A stretch of DNA of 64,000 nt from JAJVHZ01 sp041395385. Lineage in GTDB: Bacteria > Pseudomonadota > Gammaproteobacteria > JAJPIJ01. The notes under the pieces are model-generated. The model had not been told where the DNA came from. It did not search any database and worked only from the letters and a program-made list of their open reading frames with translations. This document shows positions 9,871 to 18,357 of this stretch, piece by piece (position 1 is the first letter of the stretch; each line of letters begins with the position of its first letter). The position numbers were made by a program, and so were the translations under genes. The DNA lies in NCBI GenBank assembly GCA_041395385.1, contig JAWLAN010000016.1:1-64000 (forward strand). Direction: 5' to 3'.

Positions 9871-12800
9871 CGCCTGCGCGCCGTGCGCGTCGGTAGCCGT
9901 GACGACCACCTCCAGCTCGCCCACGTCCTCGTTCGTGGGCACACCGAGGAAGGTCCGCTGCACGGCGTCGAACGACAGCCAGCCCGGCAGCTCGCCGCCT
10001 CCCGCGAGGCTCGCGCTGTAAACGAGCGCGTCGCCCGCGTCTGCATCGATGAAGACGTCCTCGGGCAGGACCAGATTGAGTTGCGCATCCTCGTCGACCA
10101 CCGTCGATGCTATCGTTTGACCCACCTCGGGCGCATGATTGCCGGTCAGCGACAGCAGCATTGCGTAATCCCACTCGGTGCCGTCCGCGAATACGATGCG
10201 CTCCAGCCTCGCCCCGCTCACCGGTGCATCGAAATAGCCCGGCACGGTCACCGAATCATCGGTGCCGGCGATACGCAGCGAGAGATCGTCTTCGCTGCGC
10301 ACCGGCAGCACGTCCGCAGGCGTGACGTCAGCCCGGAACAGCAACCGGTCCGGCGCATCGCCGGAGATGTCGTCCTCCTGCACGACATCATGGCCGTCAC
10401 CGCGGCCGAAGAGATAGGTGTCGCCTCCGCGTCCACCCACCAGAACGTCCGCGCCGGGACCGCCATCGAGCGTGTCATCGGCGGCCCCGGTCACGATCCG
10501 GTCGTCACCCGCGCCGGCCTCGACGCGCAGACCCTCGACCGCGCGGGGGTCATAGGGCGCCGGCCAGCGGTCGTGGACGAACTCGTCGCCGGCGCTCGTC
10601 CCCACGATGACGCCCGCCCCGTTCATGTCCCGCACGCTCAGCGCGACGATCACGCCAGGGTCGGCGTTCGTGACGGCGAGCGAGAGCAGTTGCTCCCGCG
10701 TGTAGGTGCCGTCGAGGAAGCCGTAGCGCTCCACACCGAAGCCGGCGGGATCATTGCTGCCGCCGAGTATGGATACGACGCCGCTGCGCGCCTCGGTCGC
10801 CCCCCATGTCAGCACCAGCGCCTCGCGGTCGGCACCGTAATCAATGCGATGCACGCTCACGGCCGAAAAGGCCGCATTGATCTGCACGACATCGTTGAGC
10901 TCATCCGGAGGCGAACCTTCTTCATAGCTGCCGTACGGGTCGATGTAACCATCGTCAAGCACGACGTCCACGCCGCCGTCCTGCTGACCGATCATGTAGA
11001 TGTCGGCGCCGTAACCTCCCTCGAGACGATCACCGTGTTCGCCGCCCGCCAGGACGTCGGCACCGGCGAAGCCCACCACGACGTCCTCGCCCTGCCCGCC
11101 CTTGAGGAAATCCTCTCTCGGGGCGCCGTACACGCGGTCGTCTCCGCCTCCCGCGTCGATGAGCACGGGGGCGGGCGCCCCGTAGAATTCGCGATACCAA
11201 CCCGACTCGGAGGGGTGGAATCCGATCTCCCAGGCCGGTTGATAGCTGCGACGCGTGATATCCCACACCCAGTGGGGAAGGCCTTCGCTCCAGGTGCCCT
11301 GCTCACCGATCATGTCGTTGCCGCCGCCGGTGGTCAGAACCTTCACGCCCAACCCCAGTTCGGTGACCTCGACCTCCGTGACGTAACCGTCGCGATTGCC
11401 GGTTTTCCCTCCAATGCTGCCGAGAGGCTCTGAAGTGGCGTAGTCCGGGATATCCGTGCTCAGACGAACGATGTCCCGGTAGAAATACTCGCGACCGCCC
11501 GACTGCAGCCGATCGTACGCGCTGCCCAGCGTGGCCCACATGGTCTCGGTGCCGGCACTCAGGAATGCGGGGATCGGAGTCTCCCGCAGCACGGTATCGG
11601 CGCCCGCAGTGCCCGATTGCACGTTCGAAACCATGGAGTAATTGGTGACGTCCAGCAACGGATAGCTGATCCGCGGCTCGTCATCCTGCGGCGCTCCCGG
11701 CGAATAGTACTGCAAGACGTACATGTGGCCCTCCTCGTCGACGAGAGGTACGCCGTTCTCGTCCGTCGCGAGGTAGGTCCACAGGTAGGCGCCCGTTTCG
11801 CCGCCGCCGCTCACGCTCATGCCGACGGGCTGGGATTGCCGCACCCGGCCGAAAGCGCTCTGTTGCCAGCCCGATTCCCGGTTGTAGCCCTGGATGTCCG
11901 CGGCAAGCTGCGCACGCTCCCTGGTGTGGAAGGCGTTCCACGCCCTATTTATCCACGTGTTGTCGGGTGTGGGCGGCGAGTTCAACGTACCAGGGTCGAT
12001 GGATGCTCCGTCGAAGGTCCGGAGGTCCCAGAGGTGAGGCGCCTGGAAATAGTCGGTGACGACAGTGCTGTCCTCGCCGTAGGTCATCAGCAGATCGTTG
12101 CCGAAGCGCTGGACCTCGATGCCGTTCGCGACGACGCCTTCCGGCAGGCGCAGCACGTTGACCTGCGCATCGCTGGAGTCCTCGATGATCGACGTGTTGC
12201 CGGCGCCCAGGGCATAGGTGTCCGCGCCGCGTCCGCCTATCAGGGTATCGTCTCCGCCGCCGCCGATAAGGATGTCGTCGCCTTCTCCGCCGTCGATCCG
12301 ATCGTCGCCCGGGCCGCCATCGAGGGTGTCGTTGCCCGAGCCACCGGCAAGCTCGTCGTTCCCGAGGGCGGCAAGGATCCGATCGTCGGTGTCGTCGAGA
12401 CCGATCAGCGTATCGTCACCCGAGGTGCCGTTCTGGGCGAGCAGCGGCGCAACCAGCTCGGACGCCGTCCGCACCACGCCATCGGCAAACTCGAAGGTTT
12501 CGATCCGGTTGCCCACGAACCAGTTCCGGATGGAAACGGAGTTCGTGCCGGAGACGATCTTCAGGTCGCTGCCCACGCGCGCAACGCCGATGCCCCGGGA
12601 CATTGCATCCAGTATCAGGCGATCGTCGCCGTGCGCGTCGTCGATGAGGACGGCGCCCCACTGTCCGGACGCGCGGTAGACATCGTTGCCGCCGGTGTCG
12701 ATGAGTATGTCCTCGCCCGCGCCGTCGTCGTAGGTATCGTTGCCGTCGCCGCCGTGCAGCGTGTCCTTCCCTTCGCCGCCGCGGAGCACGTCCTCGCCAT

Positions 12801-15800
12801 CCATGCCGTGGAGGATGTCATCGCCGCTGCCGCCGTCGAGTGTGTCGTCACCCTCCTCGCCCTTCAGCAAGTCGCCGTCGGCGCCGCCCTCCAGGACGTC
12901 GTCGCCGCCGCCCCCGAACAGCCGATCCTGGCCTGCCCCGCCACGCAGCGTGTCATGCCCCGCTTCGAGCTGGCCGTCCGCGTATCGGCGATTGCGCAAG
13001 ACGTAGGGCGGCGAGGAGGGCATCGCTGCGAGCAGCCTGGCGTCGAGCCCGAGCCTGGCCGGATCCACGTCGCCGTACAGGACATCGCTTCCGTCGCCGC
13101 CCTCCAGCAGGTCGTCGCCCGCCTCGCCGGCCAGGTAGTCCTCGTCTCCCTCACCGTACAGGGCGTCGTTGTCGAAGCCCCCGAAGAGCAGGTCGTTGCC
13201 GGCTCCGCCTCGTATCTCGTCCCGTCCCGCCCTCCCGGCGGCAACATCCTCTATGTAGTAGTAGTCCCGCTGCCAGAAGTTCGAACCCATGTCGAACACG
13301 CCCAAGCTGGACCCATCCCAGGCCACCGTGCCGTTGATCAACGTCGGAACGCCGGTCACGGAGTCGCCGTAGAGCCAGTCCGCCCCCTGGCCGCCCAGTA
13401 CGACGTCGGCGTCGTGACCCGCCAGCAGGCGGTCGTCGCCCTCGCCGCCAACCAGCACGTCGCTGCCGGCGCCCCCGTCGATCCAGTCGTTGCCCGTGCC
13501 GCCGTTGGCGACGTCGCCGCCGGCGTATCCCTTCACGACATCGTGTCCGGTACCGCCGTCGAAATACTCGGCGAGCGACGTGCCCTCCATGTAATCGTTG
13601 CCGGCGTCGCCGAACGCGCGCGGACCGAAACCGCTGGTATCCGAGATATCGTCGTAGGTCCCGCCGGGATAGCGATCGAAGTAGTAGGTCAGCACGTAGT
13701 CGTCGCCCTCGCCGCCATGCAGCGTCAGCGCGGACAGATCGAAATGGTCGACGGAGTCGTTCTTCGCGCGCTCGCCGAAGTAGAACGTGTCCCGGCCCGC
13801 GCCGGCGTCCACCAGCGCCCAGGGCAGGGGCGCGTTCGGATTCATGCCGATCGAATCATCGCCGTTCGTGCCGATGAACGCGGGACCGTCGTTGGGGGCG
13901 GCGTCCCGCAGGTCTATCCCCAGGCGGTTGCCGGCCGCGTATGAGGCGAAGTTCTCGATGGTGATCGTCGAGCCGAGGTGCCGAGCGCTCGTGATGAGCA
14001 GATCATCGCCGTAGACGGTGTAGGCATGGACATTGTCGTCGCTGGTGAACACGGCGCCGTCCTGCGGCGTCCCGCCGCCGAACAGCCCCGACGAAAGCAG
14101 GGTCGCGATCGGGAGAGTGTCGCCGTCCCAGGTGATCGATCCGATGCCGTCCAGGTCGGAGATGGTGACGTTCGCGTCGCCGACAACGCGGTAGACGTCG
14201 TCGCCCTGGACGTCAAAGACCACGTCGCGGTCGCCCAGCTCCTCATAGTTGTCGTCGTTCCGCCCGCCTTCGAGGCGATCGCTGCCGGCGCCGCCGGCCA
14301 GCGTGTCGTTGCCGCCGCCGCCGTAGAGGTGATCCTCCATCTCCGCGCCCCGCAGCGCGCCGTCACCGGCATCGTCTCCCTCCGTGCCGAAGACGTACTG
14401 CCGGCGCACCGTGGCCGGATCGCCGAAGGTCGTGGCTTCGAGGCCGGTTTCCCGGTCGACGTAGTGCGTGACCGGCATCGGCGTGGCGGTATGGTAGTAG
14501 GTGCCCGCCGGGTCGACGTCGCGGAAGTTGAACCACAGCGTCGCCTCCAGCAACTGAGCCCGGTCGGCCAGGTACTCCTCGGTGACGACGCCGGTTCCGT
14601 CCTCGGGATTGAACGGTGCGAGGTCCACCGCGTGCGCCTCGTACAGCGAGGCGTTTCCCGTAATGGCGAACGGATTCAGATGCAGGAGGGCGTATCGATA
14701 GGCCGCATCGGACCTCGCACGGCTCGACATCTCGGAGGCGTCCATGCCGATCAGGCTTTCGACCGTGCCTGCTTGCCCGGCGAGGCCGTCTCGGACGCGC
14801 CTGACGTTCTCGTAGAACTGGTTCCTGAGGGCCAGATCGCCAAAGGCACCCAGGGCGCGGGAGTAAGGCGTCGGCTGCCACGCTTCGCCGTATAGCAGTT
14901 CTCCGAGGGCATCGAGGACGCGCTCCAGGCTGTCGCCATCCGCGACGCTGTCCACGGGCAACGGCTCGACGCCGTACCATCGCGCGCGGTTCGCGGACGC
15001 GGCGGTGAAGATGCCGTTCAGCAGACGGCGATCGACCTGCGGATCGATCTGCTCGAACAAGGCCATGACCGCCAGCGTGTCGGCGATGAGCGTGATGCTG
15101 TGCGTGTCGCCGAACACGTCGAAGAAGGTCTTGGGATTGGAGAGGGTAAGTACAGGCTGATTCTCGATGAAGATGCCATCGAAGCTGCCCACGATCTGCC
15201 CGGAGCCGGACACGAACTCCGGATCGAACTGGGTGGAAAGACCGAACAGGTTCGTGACCTTGAGATCCGGGGTGCGGTCCTCGCCGTGGCCGAAGATGGA
15301 AAGGAACGGCAGGATCTCGTTCGGCTCGACGAGGCTGGACCACAGCGCGCCGCTGGTGCTGCGGTTCAGTATGAGCGTGGCGTACTTATACAGCGGGTCG
15401 TCATAGATGCGTTGGTACGTATTGTTGTTGTGTTGGTCGAGCAGGTACGCGAGCACCTCTTCCTTCGTGCCCAGCACGGCATCGTTGAAGCCGGCATGCA
15501 GTTCGTCCAATGTGAACTGGTCGAGGAAGGAGGCCGGGTCGGCCATGATGCGGTCGTACAGGTCCAGCTCGCTCAGGACCGCCTGCCCGTAAGGCAGGCC
15601 CGTCTGGACGCCGTCGAACCAGCCAAAGCCGGCGCCGTTGAAGGTGTAGGCGTGCTCGACCGTGTCGTAGTGCATCAGGGTGAAGAGCTGCGCCAGGTGC
15701 GAGCCGAGCGAGTAGCCGGTCACCGTAATCTGACCCGACTGGAGGGCAGTGCCCACCAGATCGCCCGTCGAGGACGAGGCGTAGCCGCTCGTGTACAGCT

Positions 15801-16257
15801 CGCCGCGCAGGAGATGCTGGAAGTACTGCTCCATGTTGTGCAGTTGCGCCCAGGCGAATCCATCGAACGAGATCTCCCCGTCTGCGCCATCGCCGCCGTC
15901 CCGCTCGTTGTCTCCGCCATCCTCCCAACGCTTCGACTCCGTGCTGCGGAATGACAGCGTGTACTTGCCGGTATGACGGTTCCTCAGGAGAGTCGCGGAG
16001 AACCCGCTGGTGTCGTTGGGGATGTGATCGATGACCTCCCAGGTGGCGAGGAAGTCGTCGATCATGACCTCCGTCATTCGCGTGGCGCCGAGGCGGCCTT
16101 CCTGCTCCAGCTTTGCAATGTGGTCTCGATGGTTCGCGCCATTTCGAAGTCGAGCTCGCAATTCTGGCTCATCTGCGAAATCAAATTGATCCAGATAGCT
16201 GTCCGCCGCCATCTGAGCAAGTATGAACTTGTACCACCCATTTATGCCGTCATCCAT
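9853..16257 (-). CDS. Giant RTX protein with N-terminal lipase-like domain
   Basis: The open part has 2134 residues; with the broken 3' end the full protein would be about 2720. Residues 1-300 look like a class 3 lipase/alpha-beta hydrolase: SFRST, then the nucleophile elbow GYSLG at 181-185 (Ser183), then FNGAGFG. From about residue 640 many GGxGxDxLx calcium-binding nonapeptide blocks alternate with haemolysin-related segments (SIRNWFVGNRIETFEF). An Ig-like (He_PIG type) domain follows near the end. There is no N-terminal signal peptide, as expected for type I secretion; the HlyB/HlyD genes at 18-22 kb are the likely exporter. GGGAGGAG precedes the ATG. The gene starts 18 bases after a small membrane-protein gene. 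The lipase/phospholipase role is inferred from the fold. Confidence 0.9.
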   Translation of the reverse strand: MDDGINGWYKFILAQMAADSYLDQFDFADEPELRARLRNGANHRDHIAKLEQEGRLGATRMTEVMIDDFLATWEVIDHIPNDTSGFSATLLRNRHTGKYTLSFRSTESKRWEDGGDNERDGGDGADGEISFDGFAWAQLHNMEQYFQHLLRGELYTSGYASSSTGDLVGTALQSGQITVTGYSLGSHLAQLFTLMHYDTVEHAYTFNGAGFGWFDGVQTGLPYGQAVLSELDLYDRIMADPASFLDQFTLDELHAGFNDAVLGTKEEVLAYLLDQHNNNTYQRIYDDPLYKYATLILNRSTSGALWSSLVEPNEILPFLSIFGHGEDRTPDLKVTNLFGLSTQFDPEFVSGSGQIVGSFDGIFIENQPVLTLSNPKTFFDVFGDTHSITLIADTLAVMALFEQIDPQVDRRLLNGIFTAASANRARWYGVEPLPVDSVADGDSLERVLDALGELLYGEAWQPTPYSRALGAFGDLALRNQFYENVRRVRDGLAGQAGTVESLIGMDASEMSSRARSDAAYRYALLHLNPFAITGNASLYEAHAVDLAPFNPEDGTGVVTEEYLADRAQLLEATLWFNFRDVDPAGTYYHTATPMPVTHYVDRETGLEATTFGDPATVRRQYVFGTEGDDAGDGALRGAEMEDHLYGGGGNDTLAGGAGSDRLEGGRNDDNYEELGDRDVVFDVQGDDVYRVVGDANVTISDLDGIGSITWDGDTLPIATLLSSGLFGGGTPQDGAVFTSDDNVHAYTVYGDDLLITSARHLGSTITIENFASYAAGNRLGIDLRDAAPNDGPAFIGTNGDDSIGMNPNAPLPWALVDAGAGRDTFYFGERAKNDSVDHFDLSALTLHGGEGDDYVLTYYFDRYPGGTYDDISDTSGFGPRAFGDAGNDYMEGTSLAEYFDGGTGHDVVKGYAGGDVANGGTGNDWIDGGAGSDVLVGGEGDDRLLAGHDADVVLGGQGADWLYGDSVTGVPTLINGTVAWDGSSLGVFDMGSNFWQRDYYYIEDVAAGRAGRDEIRGGAGNDLLFGGFDNDALYGEGDEDYLAGEAGDDLLEGGDGSDVLYGDVDPARLGLDARLLAAMPSSPPYVLRNRRYADGQLEAGHDTLRGGAGQDRLFGGGGDDVLEGGADGDLLKGEEGDDTLDGGSGDDILHGMDGEDVLRGGEGKDTLHGGDGNDTYDDGAGEDILIDTGGNDVYRASGQWGAVLIDDAHGDDRLILDAMSRGIGVARVGSDLKIVSGTNSVSIRNWFVGNRIETFEFADGVVRTASELVAPLLAQNGTSGDDTLIGLDDTDDRILAALGNDELAGGSGNDTLDGGPGDDRIDGGEGDDILIGGGGDDTLIGGRGADTYALGAGNTSIIEDSSDAQVNVLRLPEGVVANGIEVQRFGNDLLMTYGEDSTVVTDYFQAPHLWDLRTFDGASIDPGTLNSPPTPDNTWINRAWNAFHTRERAQLAADIQGYNRESGWQQSAFGRVRQSQPVGMSVSGGGETGAYLWTYLATDENGVPLVDEEGHMYVLQYYSPGAPQDDEPRISYPLLDVTNYSMVSNVQSGTAGADTVLRETPIPAFLSAGTETMWATLGSAYDRLQSGGREYFYRDIVRLSTDIPDYATSEPLGSIGGKTGNRDGYVTEVEVTELGLGVKVLTTGGGNDMIGEQGTWSEGLPHWVWDITRRSYQPAWEIGFHPSESGWYREFYGAPAPVLIDAGGGDDRVYGAPREDFLKGGQGEDVVVGFAGADVLAGGEHGDRLEGGYGADIYMIGQQDGGVDVVLDDGYIDPYGSYEEGSPPDELNDVVQINAAFSAVSVHRIDYGADREALVLTWGATEARSGVVSILGGSNDPAGFGVERYGFLDGTYTREQLLSLAVTNADPGVIVALSVRDMNGAGVIVGTSAGDEFVHDRWPAPYDPRAVEGLRVEAGAGDDRIVTGAADDTLDGGPGADVLVGGRGGDTYLFGRGDGHDVVQEDDISGDAPDRLLFRADVTPADVLPVRSEDDLSLRIAGTDDSVTVPGYFDAPVSGARLERIVFADGTEWDYAMLLSLTGNHAPEVGQTIASTVVDEDAQLNLVLPEDVFIDADAGDALVYSASLAGGGELPGWLSFDAVQRTFLGVPTNEDVGELEVVVTATDAHGAQAANRSC

Positions 16258-16275
16258 GACAGACTCCTCCCATTC

Positions 16276-16950
16276 TTAATGATTTTTTGGTTGTACCACC
16301 CTAACTATCAGCTCGTAAGAAAAATCCTCGTCGGTGCCCTTGGGACACAAATCCATACTGTGTTTGAACGGTGTTCTGATGAAGAACCCAACTCTTCGTG
16401 CAAGTATCTCACCATTCATCAAATCCACGACCTCCATGATTCCAGTTCTAATGCCGAGCACTCGATCAAGGCCGGTTCGCTCTTCCCTCCACGTAAACCC
16501 AAACTTGCTCTTCAGCTCGGCGACATGTTCTTCCACCATCGGCTTGATTGGCCTGTAATCGCCGCGGCGGTATGTCAATCCCGAATATCGCCGATACTTT
16601 GCGCCGGGCACCATTGGCTTCACATCGGCAGGAAGCGGATTCTCGAAGAACTCGTAGTTTCGGAACGGATGGTCCACGAACATAGTCTGCGGCTCTTGTG
16701 CTTCCCAGTTCGTGTGGCCGTAGGGATCCTCGGGGATGTCTCCCGTGCGCAGGCGGTCGAAGTAGTCGCGAGGGTCGCGTAGTCGCATCTGGAAGACCCC
16801 CTCGACGTTGTCGACGGTGCGGTAGATGAACTCCCCGCCATGCAACTTGCACTGATGGCGGAAGTACCTGAAGGCGATCGCGTCCCAGGTCCGGCCCGCG
16901 ACCTGGTAGACAATGACCAAACCAAGTAGCGCAAGAAGGATCCGCTTCAT
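16276..16950 (-). CDS. Membrane-anchored protein upstream of the RTX lipase, possible accessory or immunity protein
   Basis: A 224-residue protein with one N-terminal membrane helix or uncleaved signal (MKRILLALLGLVIVYQV), then a polar domain with CKLHGGEFIYRTV, several Tyr/Arg-rich segments and no enzyme motif I know. The start at 16950 is chosen over 17004 because the helix begins there and AGGGA lies about 9 bases before it. It ends 18 bases before the RTX lipase start, so the two are almost certainly cotranscribed. A membrane-tethered periplasmic neighbour of a secreted lipase could be an immunity protein, a secretion helper or a chaperone. That is inference; the family is unknown to me. 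Confidence 0.7.
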   Translation of the reverse strand: MKRILLALLGLVIVYQVAGRTWDAIAFRYFRHQCKLHGGEFIYRTVDNVEGVFQMRLRDPRDYFDRLRTGDIPEDPYGHTNWEAQEPQTMFVDHPFRNYEFFENPLPADVKPMVPGAKYRRYSGLTYRRGDYRPIKPMVEEHVAELKSKFGFTWREERTGLDRVLGIRTGIMEVVDLMNGEILARRVGFFIRTPFKHSMDLCPKGTDEDFSYELIVRVVQPKNH

Positions 16951-17315
16951 CGCGTCAGTCCCTGCGGCGGCCTCTCCCCGGCGCCCGGGTCGAACCCCGG
17001 CCATGGAGCGATGTCCCGTACGACGCGCACGGCGCGCCAGTATGGGTGGGCCGGCGCGCCGTGAATGCTTTTACACCGGCGGTCTCTTTGGATTGGTCGA
17101 TGCGGACTGCGGGCCGGCCGTGGCGCCAGCGGTATGACCCCGGGCCGGAGTCGACGTGAGATACAGATCCGTGCTCAGACATCCCTGTCGATCCTTCTCT
17201 GCCAGGCGCCTCATGGCGCTCGAAGTGGGCTGTGGATGCTGCTCGTGCGTGCCTATACCGTATCGTATCGTTTGCACGTCATCAAGCCGCAGTCCGCGCG
17301 CAATGCCGGTCACGA
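16951..17315. other. Gene-free 365-base stretch
   Basis: No reading frame here looks like a protein or has a matching ribosome binding site. The only structure I see is the 11-bp palindrome at 17028-17063. The stretch must contain the promoter for the 16950-to-8095 operon unless transcription comes from the 52-residue gene upstream; I cannot pick out a -10/-35 pair. Confidence 0.5.
17028..17063. repeat. Perfect 11-bp inverted repeat with 14-base loop
   Basis: CACGGCGCGCC at 17028-17038 is the exact reverse complement of GGCGCGCCGTG at 17053-17063. On the + strand it is followed by AATGCTTTTA. It lies 80 bases upstream of the RTX-operon start and about 460 bases from the end of the RAYT gene. 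It could be a REP-type element, a terminator for antisense transcription or an operator. Confidence 0.5.
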
Positions 17316-17474
17316 TCAATGCAGCAACTCCATGCATAACCCGAGCAGCGCCCTGAGCCCCACGTAGGTCAAGGCGAACGAGCCTCCCACGAACAACAGC
17401 AGCCATCCGATACCGTCGAACGCGTGCCGCACCTGATGTTGCCGACGGAACAACTCCACGACCTTCGCATCCAT
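17316..17474 (-). CDS. Small membrane protein, 52 residues
   Basis: A short gene whose ATG at 17474 sits directly behind a very strong ribosome binding site (GGGGAGGGGGGAGGGC). The protein has a charged N-terminus (MDAKVVELFRRQ), then a hydrophobic segment from about residue 22 to 50 that could form one long or two short membrane helices, and ends MELLH. I do not know the family. It starts 53 bases after the RAYT stop on the same strand. Confidence 0.5.
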   Translation of the reverse strand: MDAKVVELFRRQHQVRHAFDGIGWLLLFVGGSFALTYVGLRALLGLCMELLH

Positions 17475-17526
17475 GCCCTCCCCCCTCCCCTTTTCTTTGG
17501 ATACGGAGGCATCACATCGCCTGCTG

Positions 17527-18237
17527 CTACGCCATCTCCGTGGGCAGCCTCGCATCCGACCGCCTGCGCCTGGGCCATCGCTCCGTCGTGCGCCGGGTCC
17601 ACGCTCGCGCCATCTCCTCTCGAAGCCGATCGCTGTCCAGGGCACGTCCGCGATACACGCATCTGCTGATGGCGGCCACCTCCGCCGCATCGGGCGCAGT
17701 CCGGCACAGCGCCCGGTAGGCTTCCTGCCTTTCTCCATCCGTGCCCGCCAGCGCCAGATACTCCGCGTGCGGCCGCACCAGGAACGACGGCGATCCCTCG
17801 GCGTTGCGCCGGTAGCTCGACCATTCGTACTCGCCTGGACGCCGCACGATGCCGGCCCTGACAGGATTCAGCTCGACGTAACGACAGCATCGCAGCAGCA
17901 GTTCCTGCGCCTGTACCAGTCCGGAGCGGAACCGCCCGTCCCAAAGCGTGCCCCGGCGGCAGTATGCGCGATTGAAGTACTGTACATAGCGCTGACTCAG
18001 CTGCTTCATCAGCCTGGAGACCCCGTCGGCACGCTCCGGCGTCATCAGCAGGTGCACGTGGTCGGTCATCAAGACGTAGGCATGCACCGCGCACTCGTGC
18101 CGGTCGGCCAGATCCCCCAGGTGGTACAGATAGAAGCGGTAATCGTCCTCGGTCACGAAACAGACCGACTGATTGTTGCCGCGCTGAACGACATGTTGCG
18201 GAACACCAGCCGCCTTCACCCTTGCCTGCCTTGGCAT
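17527..18237 (-). CDS. REP-associated tyrosine transposase (RAYT), IS200/IS605 Y1 family
   Basis: A 236-residue single-copy Y1-type transposase. It has the RAYT opening PRQARV...GVPQHVVQRGNN, the HUH-type DHVHLLM motif at about residue 68, YVQYFN with the candidate catalytic tyrosines, the LWDGRF block, and RYVELNPVRAG. GGGAGG five bases before the ATG at 18237 fixes the start over the in-frame ATG at 18255. RAYTs mobilise or maintain REP palindromes and are normally not flanked by IS200 ends, and none are seen here. The C-terminal 50 residues are Arg-rich and not conserved. Confidence 0.9.
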   Translation of the reverse strand: MPRQARVKAAGVPQHVVQRGNNQSVCFVTEDDYRFYLYHLGDLADRHECAVHAYVLMTDHVHLLMTPERADGVSRLMKQLSQRYVQYFNRAYCRRGTLWDGRFRSGLVQAQELLLRCCRYVELNPVRAGIVRRPGEYEWSSYRRNAEGSPSFLVRPHAEYLALAGTDGERQEAYRALCRTAPDAAEVAAISRCVYRGRALDSDRLREEMARAWTRRTTERWPRRRRSDARLPTEMA

Positions 18238-18357
18238 GTTTGCCTCCCTCGTCATCCTTGATCACCACTAATCAGCACCGTTTCCGTCAAAGACGGTCGA
18301 CTTGCTTTCTCCTGCCGCGTGCACTGCAATCATTCACTCCGACCCATATGGTTCGTT

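Noticed and set aside
8700..13800. Regularly spaced short repeats that could suggest a CRISPR or tandem-repeat array
   Set aside because: They are the DNA of calcium-binding nonapeptide repeats in an open coding frame, degenerate and without unique spacers.
11617..13944. 775-codon open frame on the + strand opposite the RTX gene, with repetitive V/A/P-rich sequence
   Set aside because: It is the shadow of the GGxGxD repeats read on the other strand.
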